Program-made: the position numbers and the translations under genes
Source: Pseudoalteromonas denitrificans DSM 6059
GTDB lineage: Bacteria; Pseudomonadota; Gammaproteobacteria; Enterobacterales; Alteromonadaceae
Length of the DNA stretch: 61,435 nt
Direction: 5' to 3'
NCBI RefSeq assembly: GCF_900112265.1
Contig: NZ_FOLO01000032.1
Location: 1-61,435, forward strand
In this document: positions 55,822 to 61,435 of the stretch, one piece after another
How positions within the stretch are numbered: the first letter of the stretch is position 1
Layout: each line of letters begins with the position of its first letter
Notes under the pieces: model-generated
The model's input: only the letters and a program-made list of their open reading frames with translations
What the model was told of the DNA's origin: nothing
Database searches by the model: none

Positions 55822-56581
55822 ATTACAATTAATTGAACAATATAATGATGGCAGCATTGGTAAAACAGCACTTGGTCAATTACGAAGAATGATGTTGAAC
55901 GCAGTGTTATCAGATATATCACGACTCCCAGATAATGAAGTGATTAAATATTTAAACAAAAAACGTTCTAAGATTGAGCTTAAAAGCATTGCTGACAAGG
56001 TTGGTTATGGCATAGAGCCAGTTAATATACGTCAAACATTTAAGGCCGAAATATCTGGTTTTACCCAAGAGCTGATTAAACGTGGGTTACTGAAAGTTGG
56101 CGAGAAAAGTAGCGTTGAGCGTAACTCTGAAACAGTTACTGCACTAAAGGAGTTTATTACTAAACGACTTCAAAATGAAAAATACGAATGGCCTGTAAAT
56201 CTTAAAGGGTTGTTATATCGAAAGGCTTTATGGGCATATTTTCTAGACACCCCCGTCGATGAGGTTAAATATGTCTCACCGTTATTTAGTCGTGATGATG
56301 AAGTAAGGGAATTACTTGAAGTGATTGATATAAAAATTGTAAATGGTGAGGTTAAAACTATTAGCTATGTGGCTGATTCTGCACTAGATGAGATGCAGGA
56401 TACGATGACATCGCGCGCATTATCAACTCTTCGTCAGGAAATGATAAAAACACAGAACAAACTGATGGCTAGCAAAGAAGAAAACCGACAACTAAAACGG
56501 GAAATAAAACAGTACGAAGAAGAGAAAAAACGGATGTTAACTAATAATAAATCAGCTTTTAAGGCAGGGAGCATACATTAA
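55811..56581 (+). CDS. Coiled-coil protein of unknown family in the recombinase operon
   Basis: A 256-residue cytoplasmic protein. The N-terminal part is predicted helical with a possible HTH (LKSIADKVGYGIEPVNIRQTF). The middle has NLKGLLYRKALWAYFLDTPVDE. Residues 200-245 form a charged coiled coil (TLRQEMIKTQNKLMASKEE). I do not recognise the family. ATG at 55811 lies within the end of the kinase-fusion gene; its stop overlaps the helicase start by one base (TAATG). Strict coupling implies a function in the same machine, perhaps as a DNA-binding adaptor. Confidence 0.65.
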   Translation: MSNKLQLIEQYNDGSIGKTALGQLRRMMLNAVLSDISRLPDNEVIKYLNKKRSKIELKSIADKVGYGIEPVNIRQTFKAEISGFTQELIKRGLLKVGEKSSVERNSETVTALKEFITKRLQNEKYEWPVNLKGLLYRKALWAYFLDTPVDEVKYVSPLFSRDDEVRELLEVIDIKIVNGEVKTISYVADSALDEMQDTMTSRALSTLRQEMIKTQNKLMASKEENRQLKREIKQYEEEKKRMLTNNKSAFKAGSIH

Positions 56582-58680
56582 TGCGAATAAGCGGTGTTGT
56601 TAAGGCTATTGTATATGAATCTAAAAAAATGCAGGTGATCAGCTTTGAAACTAAAGGTGAAAATATTAAAGTTGTTTCCTGGCAGCCTTATTTATTTGTA
56701 GAGTTACATGACTATGTCAGTATCACAGGAGAAATGGAATTTACTGAATATGGTTCACAATTAGTGGTTTCGGATGCTGACTATACACCACCAACCCATG
56801 CCCTTATCAGTGATTTTGTTTGTTCAACAGTGGGTGTAGGTAGCGCCACAGCAGACAGGCTGTTAGTTCATTTTAATGATAATTTGATAAATAGAATTGA
56901 GTCACATGACGTTGACGCTTTATGTGCTGTCCCTCGTGTTTCCAGAGCGCTTGCAACCGCAATTTGCAATAAGTGGACAGAACAAACTGGTAAAGTTCAA
57001 TTAATCCAATTTATGCAGGAGGTTTTATCACAATCAACTCCTAAATATCGCAACGACCTGCGTTTTGCCGCTAAAAAGGCATACCAAGCCTATTCAGACC
57101 AAACAGTAAAAAAATTAAAAGAAGATCCTTTTCGAATTTGGGCATTTTCAGATTTTAAAAAAGCTTCCTGCTTTGCAAACGCAATGGGGATTTTAGATGA
57201 CGATCCTAGAAGATTAATGTGTGCGGTTGAGGAGGTGCTGTATTCCCAATTAAATGATGGAAATACGGTAGTCAAAACGGACACTCTGCTAAATGAATTA
57301 AGTAAACTGCTTAAGGATGGGACTTTAGCAAATAATTCACTAGATATTGCCATTGCAGATGTTCTCAATAATGGGACTCGTATTGCGATAACTAACATAA
57401 ACGATAACCCCAAATTTGCACTTGCTACAGCAGCAATCATGGAAAATTATGTTGCCGAACAATTGAGAGGCAGGATAAACAACAATCCATTGCCAATTAT
57501 TGTTAGTGATTCTGAAATTGATAAATATTTGCTGCCTTCTAAACATAACCTATCCACAGAGCAAAAAAATGCAGTGCAACTGATTTTAAATAATGCAGTC
57601 ACGCTTGTGAGTGGCGGTGCTGGGACTGGTAAAACGAGCGTTTTATACTGCGTTAATGAAATGATAAAAATGGCTGGAAACAATGTATTACAGGTTGCCT
57701 TATCAGGTAAAGCCTCCCAACGATTAATGCAGCAAACTGCCGATGATGCCTTTACGATTGCATCCCTACTGAATAAGGTCGATATAAACCCTGATTTTTT
57801 AGATGCATACACAATGCCTGTTGTACATATCGATGAGGCCAGTATGGTTGATCTGCAATCAATGTATCGATTGCTACAAATATTTGAGGGCAGACCGCTT
57901 CGACTTGTTTTTATAGGGGATTGGGCGCAATTACCGCCCGTCGGAGCTGGGTTGATTTTTCACAAATTGATGCACTGCAAGCAGGTATGTTCGATTGAAT
58001 TAACTGAAAATTTTCGAAGTCATAGTGGTATCAATACCGTAGCACAGAGTATTAAAAATGGAGTGTTGTTTGATGCAAATAAGAATGTCGAAATCATTGA
58101 ATACGCACATCAAGATGAATTATTAAATCTCCTTGAACATCAGTATTATATCAATACATACAATAACAATGAGGCGCATATAATAGCGCCTCTAAAAAGC
58201 ACTGTAGCTAAGATTAACACTCGTATACATAAATCATTTTCCCAAAACAGAGTTATTGTCAAAATTTCACAGCAGTTCCGCATTGGTGATGTCGTTATTT
58301 ACAAAAAAAATAATAAACACATTGGTTTGGTAAACGGTAGCACCGGAGTCATCATCGGGCAAACAGATATGACAATGGTGGTTAATTTTGGTGTCGAAGG
58401 CATCGTCTACCTAAATATCGATGAAATTTTAGATAATGAAAAAGGGCAGTATTTTTTACAGTTTGCTTATGCACTGACATGCCATTCTAGCCAAGGTTCT
58501 GAATTCGATACTGCAATCGTTGTTGTTGAAGACTTTAAAATGGTAGAGCGCAGCTGGCTATACACAGCCGTTACTCGTGCGAAAAAAAAAGTTGTGATAC
58601 TTACACCCGATAATGCCATTTTAAATGTACTAAATCGAGGGTTTGCGTTTGAACAAATTCAAGTCGGGTTTGAATTATGA
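56581..58680 (+). CDS. RecD2-like superfamily 1B DNA helicase
   Basis: A 699-residue helicase. The N-terminal region (1-140) resembles the OB-fold and helix-hairpin-helix part of RecD2. Helicase motifs: I GGAGTGKT (345-352), II HIDEASMVD, III FIGDWAQLPPVGAG, IV LTENFRS, V ALTCHSSQGSEFD and VI YTAVTRAKK. It should unwind DNA 5' to 3'. Start and stop overlap the neighbours (TAATG and ATGA), so it belongs to the recombinase operon, perhaps processing recombination intermediates or circular forms. Confidence 0.9.
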   Translation: MRISGVVKAIVYESKKMQVISFETKGENIKVVSWQPYLFVELHDYVSITGEMEFTEYGSQLVVSDADYTPPTHALISDFVCSTVGVGSATADRLLVHFNDNLINRIESHDVDALCAVPRVSRALATAICNKWTEQTGKVQLIQFMQEVLSQSTPKYRNDLRFAAKKAYQAYSDQTVKKLKEDPFRIWAFSDFKKASCFANAMGILDDDPRRLMCAVEEVLYSQLNDGNTVVKTDTLLNELSKLLKDGTLANNSLDIAIADVLNNGTRIAITNINDNPKFALATAAIMENYVAEQLRGRINNNPLPIIVSDSEIDKYLLPSKHNLSTEQKNAVQLILNNAVTLVSGGAGTGKTSVLYCVNEMIKMAGNNVLQVALSGKASQRLMQQTADDAFTIASLLNKVDINPDFLDAYTMPVVHIDEASMVDLQSMYRLLQIFEGRPLRLVFIGDWAQLPPVGAGLIFHKLMHCKQVCSIELTENFRSHSGINTVAQSIKNGVLFDANKNVEIIEYAHQDELLNLLEHQYYINTYNNNEAHIIAPLKSTVAKINTRIHKSFSQNRVIVKISQQFRIGDVVIYKKNNKHIGLVNGSTGVIIGQTDMTMVVNFGVEGIVYLNIDEILDNEKGQYFLQFAYALTCHSSQGSEFDTAIVVVEDFKMVERSWLYTAVTRAKKKVVILTPDNAILNVLNRGFAFEQIQVGFEL

Positions 58681-60089
58681 AAATAGAACTATTTAACCAT
58701 AAAAGCCTAACCATGCCCGTTCCATTTTTTGTTGAGACAAATGAAGTTGCTTTAGAACTGGTAGATTTCATAGCAATGAGGGACTTACATCCACAAAAAA
58801 TTCATAAGCTGTATCGGAAGGCTAAAACAAAGCGATTAACGGATATATTGCAGCGTGTTGTCTATTTTATTAATCAATTAGCTGCTCAAGAATATGAATT
58901 TATGGATGATGGAAGAAATAAAAAAGGAGTTGGTATAGATTATCGAACTGCCAACTATGAAAATAACATGAAACCACTTATTGATACGTTACGTAAGGGG
59001 GAATTGTCAGAAGAGTCTGGTGAATTTGAGGGGGCTTGGAAAGAAGAATCTTTGGAGCAATATGTAAAAGACTGGAGAGCATTTTATCGGTATCTAACTT
59101 ATCGTGGAATAGATCATAATATGTTTATGCCAGATACTATTGAAAAAGAATATAAACCTAATCAAGATAGTAATCTTTTGTCACATACATCATATGATAA
59201 TTCCCAAACAGGTGAGGAGGAAACTGCGATTGACTCCAGATTAAAAGCGAAAAAAGAAAATTATTCTGAGGATGTAATCTCGATTGAGCAGTTTCAAAAA
59301 TTATATAAGGAACTCTCTGAAGACGATGAAGTTTATGCAGCAATGGCTTTCGCAGATATCACGACATTTCTTAGAGTGAGTGCATTAACGAATGATTTTC
59401 CACTTTTTCAGACACAATTAAACCCAAAATTTAAACCTTACCCTGTTGCAGTACGTGATTCGAAAATTCGTAGTGAGATATATGAGTCCCAATATATATT
59501 TTACAATAATAAAGGTGGAACAGTTAAAAAATGTATTCTTACCGCAGATGTTCATCAGGAAATCCATGAGAAATATATTAATTCAAAGATAGTGAATTAT
59601 GCCGAACGACAGAGTAATTTTGAGGATTATTACTGTAAAAAGAAATATGCAAAACAGCGTGATATTACAAAAGATATGAGGTTTAGCTGGTTAAAACGTA
59701 ATGGAACACCTGTCACTGTCAGGGATTATCAACGAGCATTAACGCGAGCTGGTGAAAAAATAGGTATAGATATGCACCCGCATATGCTGCGTCATACAGG
59801 GGCAACTCAGGTAGTTTATGAAGCACTTTGTAGTATCACAGGGAACACTGAGTTTAGTGCAGTTAATGAGATGGTAGCTAGTGATGTTCATAAAATTGTT
59901 CAAATGCAACTTGGGCATAAAGATATCGAAACGACTTTATTATATATTCGTACAATAGAAAAATTCACAAAGGAAGCAAAATTGACTTACTTAATCAACA
60001 AGGTGATGTCTAAAGGTGAAGGAGAAAAAGATTTACTGCTGAATAAATGCTTTAAAAAAGGTCTTGATGCATGGAAAAAAGCTGTTTAG
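58677..60089 (+). CDS. Tyrosine recombinase 3 (complete active site)
   Basis: A 470-residue recombinase with all active residues: Arg233 in FLRVSALT, HMLRHTGAT (H369, R372, H373), His414 in QLGHKDIETT and Tyr423 in LLYIRT. It has an N-terminal SAM-like core-binding half (about 120-200). It is the most canonical of the three and could be the strand-exchange enzyme. Its ATG overlaps the helicase stop (ATGA). It ends the operon; the remnant of a DUF2326 gene begins at its stop codon. Confidence 0.9.
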   Translation: MKIELFNHKSLTMPVPFFVETNEVALELVDFIAMRDLHPQKIHKLYRKAKTKRLTDILQRVVYFINQLAAQEYEFMDDGRNKKGVGIDYRTANYENNMKPLIDTLRKGELSEESGEFEGAWKEESLEQYVKDWRAFYRYLTYRGIDHNMFMPDTIEKEYKPNQDSNLLSHTSYDNSQTGEEETAIDSRLKAKKENYSEDVISIEQFQKLYKELSEDDEVYAAMAFADITTFLRVSALTNDFPLFQTQLNPKFKPYPVAVRDSKIRSEIYESQYIFYNNKGGTVKKCILTADVHQEIHEKYINSKIVNYAERQSNFEDYYCKKKYAKQRDITKDMRFSWLKRNGTPVTVRDYQRALTRAGEKIGIDMHPHMLRHTGATQVVYEALCSITGNTEFSAVNEMVASDVHKIVQMQLGHKDIETTLLYIRTIEKFTKEAKLTYLINKVMSKGEGEKDLLLNKCFKKGLDAWKKAV

Positions 60090-60560
60090 TTATAGTAGCT
60101 CATATAGTGGATTTAGTGAATTAGCCAAACGGTTCTACCCTGAAGTTCCAGCAGGTATTTCTATTCAAAATAATGAAGGCAATAACCAAGAGCGGTTTAA
60201 TATTAGCTTTAAAATTCAAAATGATGCTTCGGATGGAATAAATGAAGTTAAGATCTTTTGTTACGATCTAAATAACTTAATTAACTCCTCGGTGAATAGT
60301 TTTCAAAGTGTATTCCATGATAGTCGTATGTTTAGTGATATTGACCAAGACAAAGAGCTATATTGTTACAACAAAGTCATGCACTAACAAAAGCTTTAGG
60401 TTTACAATATATTGCAACAATAAACGAAGACCAATTATTGACCCTTAGAAATACTCTTTCTGATGGCGAGTATGAAGAAATATTTGAAAAAATCACATTA
60501 GAATTAAAAGGTGACTCTCCAGAGCCAAAACTAGTAGGTATTCAAATAGATATGCAATAA
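60085..60560 (+). pseudogene. Frameshifted C-terminal remnant of a DUF2326-type protein
   Basis: The first frame gives SELAKRFYPEVPAGIS...NNEGNNQERFNISFKI...FHDSRMFSDID. At about 60345 the frame shifts by one base, and the next frame continues PRQRAILLQQSHALTKALG, LQYIATINEDQL and PEPKLVGIQIDM. Together they match the C-terminal DUF2326 domain found in coiled-coil RecF/Smc-like ATPases of ABC-three-component systems. The ATPase end is missing. The sequence fits loss of one C from GACCCAAGA. Confidence 0.7.
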
Positions 60561-60646
60561 GAAAAAGATTAAATATCCCCTTTCAAAGCCAGCGGAAGAT
60601 GGTTTTCTTCTGTATTAGTAGTTAAATTTTCATACGCCCTCGCTAC

Positions 60647-60714
60647 CGTAATAGTGCTTATTGTCATTATATCGGCAGTATTCAGCCATAATAGTGACAA
60701 TAAGCACTATTACG
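60647..60714. repeat. 20-bp perfect inverted repeat
   Basis: CGTAATAGTGCTTATTGTCA (60647-60666) and its exact complement (60695-60714) flank a 28-nt loop. A few more bases (TTAT/ATAA) inside the arms can pair with a bulge. No T-run follows, so it is not a typical terminator. It could be a recombinase-binding site, a miniature transposon or an element end. Confidence 0.75.
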
Positions 60715-60977
60715 TAAGCCAGAAATATCACCAATTCGTCAACAAATGTTTAAATCGTTAATAGTTTTCCATTTGTGCGGACTCGTGGTCAATTGTAAAC
60801 GGATGAGAAGTCCCAACAGTGCGGAATCTTCAATGGGCATTAAACTTCTTTATGAGTGTTCACAATATTCAAACATTGAGCATTATATTTCTGATTATCG
60901 GAATTAAAATTGATATTAAACTATTTGATTGATTTTATAGATAGAGCAATGAATTTAATATTATATCTAATGGCAGC

Positions 60978-61027
60978 TTTAGACTCATCGCTGACCTAAT
61001 CAATTGTACGATTAGGTCAAGTCTAAA
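60978..61027. repeat. Two-part hairpin before the repeat array
   Basis: TTTAGACT/AGTCTAAA form an outer 8-bp stem and GACCTAATC/GATTAGGTC an inner 9-bp stem with loop AATTGTAC; a 7-nt bulge lies on the 5' side. It ends 18 bp before the first 17-bp repeat. Possible terminator protecting the neighbouring transposon, or part of its end. Confidence 0.6.
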
Positions 61028-61045
61028 ATTGGAAAGTGTGTTAAC

Positions 61046-61176
61046 ACCAAGCGACTTTGTCGTATCTTAATTACCAAGCGATTCTGTCGTAGTCGCTAAT
61101 TACCAAGCGATTCTGTCGTAGTCGCTAATTACCAAGCGATTCTGTCGTAGTCGCTAATTACCAAGGGAAACTGTCG
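61046..61176 (+). repeat. Array of five 17-bp direct repeats (transposon end)
   Basis: ACCAAGCGATTCTGTCG occurs identically at 61073, 61102 and 61131 (29-bp spacing). Degenerate copies are ACCAAGCGACTTTGTCG at 61046 and ACCAAGGGAAACTGTCG at 61160. Spacers TAGTCGCTAATT are also identical, so this is not a CRISPR. Repeated sites beside a transposase gene look like transposase-binding sites at a transposon end. Confidence 0.8.
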
Positions 61177-61236
61177 ATCTCTTTTTATACATCTCTGTTA
61201 GTGTTATTTCTTTTTAATACTAAGGGGGTGTTGAGG

Positions 61237-61435
61237 ATGATTGTGATGGATTCTAAAGCTCAACTCACCGTTGATATCGTTGCTAAAGTTATCGAAGATA
61301 GAATAACAATTGCCAATGCGGCCAAATTACTCAGTAAGTCTCGGCGCACTATTGAGCGTTATGTAAAGGCCTATCAACAAGTCGGTATTCAGTTTGCTGT
61401 TCACGGTAATAATGGTAAGTCACCGCCAAATAAAA
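61237..61435 (+). CDS. HTH transposase, N-terminal part (cut by window edge)
   Basis: 66 codons are visible. After MDSKAQLTVDIV comes a helix-turn-helix, ITIANAAKLLSKSRRTIERY, then VKAYQQVGIQFAVHGNNGKS. This start resembles ISNCY/IS1202-type and IS481-type transposases, which open with such an HTH before the DDE domain. The ATG at 61237 has AGGGGG 8 nt upstream; ATG at 61246 with GAGG is an alternative. The catalytic part lies beyond the window, so the family is uncertain. Confidence 0.65.
   Translation, partial: MIVMDSKAQLTVDIVAKVIEDRITIANAAKLLSKSRRTIERYVKAYQQVGIQFAVHGNNGKSPPNK

Larger units (their letters stand above)
50559..61045 (+). mobile_element. Putative integrative element with an expanded Tn554-type recombinase core
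   Basis: The left end is placed at about 50558, where yceI is interrupted. The element opens with a promoter and six overlapping or closely spaced genes: three tyrosine recombinases, a TnpC-kinase fusion, a coiled-coil protein and a helicase. A defence-gene remnant follows as possible cargo. Elements such as Tn554 and the Gamma-Mobile-Trio islands also keep their recombinases at one end and cargo behind. The right end was not found: no second half of yceI appears before the next transposon at about 61046, so the end coordinate is only that limit. Confidence 0.6.
60561..61045. other. Non-coding region with two large hairpins
   Basis: About 485 bp with no supported gene. It contains the perfect inverted repeat at 60647-60714 and the composite hairpin at 60978-61027, both listed separately. 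Neither yceI sequence nor an obvious element end could be identified here. Confidence 0.6.

Noticed and set aside
50559..60089. Direct naming of the operon as a Gamma-Mobile-Trio or Tn554 element
   Set aside because: The general layout is similar, but gene number, sizes and the kinase and helicase domains differ from what I know. Identity needs a profile search.
60647..60714. Integron attC site or rho-independent terminator
   Set aside because: No RYYYAAC/GTTRRRY core sites and no T-run. The arms are perfectly complementary, unlike attC.
60720..60970. Right end of the element or second half of yceI
   Set aside because: I looked for the downstream YceI blocks and for repeats of the left junction and found none.
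61046..61176. CRISPR array
   Set aside because: The units repeat as a whole: the sequence between the 17-bp blocks is identical in three copies, so there are no distinct spacers, and no cas genes are nearby.

Overview
The window looks like chromosomal DNA of a low-GC marine gammaproteobacterium, most likely of the order Alteromonadales (Colwelliaceae or Pseudoalteromonadaceae). This rests on gene content and order: yfaE-nrdB-nrdA and ubiG on the minus strand, then gyrA, serC-aroA-cmk-rpsA-ihfB-lapA-lapB-pyrF on the plus strand. The genus is a guess from gene content only.

Layout. 1-0.5 kb: tail of an IS5-type transposase and the stub of the gene it entered. 0.5-4.4 kb: a Sel1-like protein, a chemoreceptor and a TorF-type porin. 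4.8-17.1 kb: a five-gene operon (carrier protein, LpxL-type acyltransferase, MsbA-type ABC transporter, AMP-forming ligase, PLP decarboxylase), then an RND efflux pair and a convergent RstBA-like two-component system. Both operons start behind the same tandem CTTAC repeats, so they may form one regulon. The carrier/ligase/LpxL-type trio resembles the logic of the Vibrio AlmEFG lipid A glycinylation system, here with an added decarboxylase and flippase. 17.2-37.4 kb: housekeeping genes. 37.6-42.8 kb: an FG-GAP repeat protein, an MFS transporter, a triheme cytochrome c and a hemerythrin/PAS protein. 43.1-46.1 kb: a nitric oxide operon (small membrane protein, NnrS, flavohemoglobin) behind a sigma-54 promoter, an IHF-type site and three NorR-type sites. 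46.2-50.6 kb: two LysR regulators, a pirin, an isochorismatase-family hydrolase, cytochrome b561 and a truncated yceI.

50.56 kb to the end is mobile DNA. yceI is cut after about 39 codons. A consensus promoter then drives a tightly coupled six-gene operon: three tyrosine-recombinase-like proteins, a TnpC-like coiled-coil protein fused to a polynucleotide-kinase-like domain, an unrecognised coiled-coil protein and a RecD2-like helicase. This reads as an expanded Tn554-type recombination core at the left end of an integrative element whose right end was not found. Beyond it lie a frameshifted DUF2326 remnant, a 20-bp perfect inverted repeat, and the end of another transposon with five transposase-site-like repeats and the start of its HTH transposase. 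The two best candidates for undescribed systems are the recombinase/kinase/helicase operon and the carrier-ligase-decarboxylase-flippase cluster.
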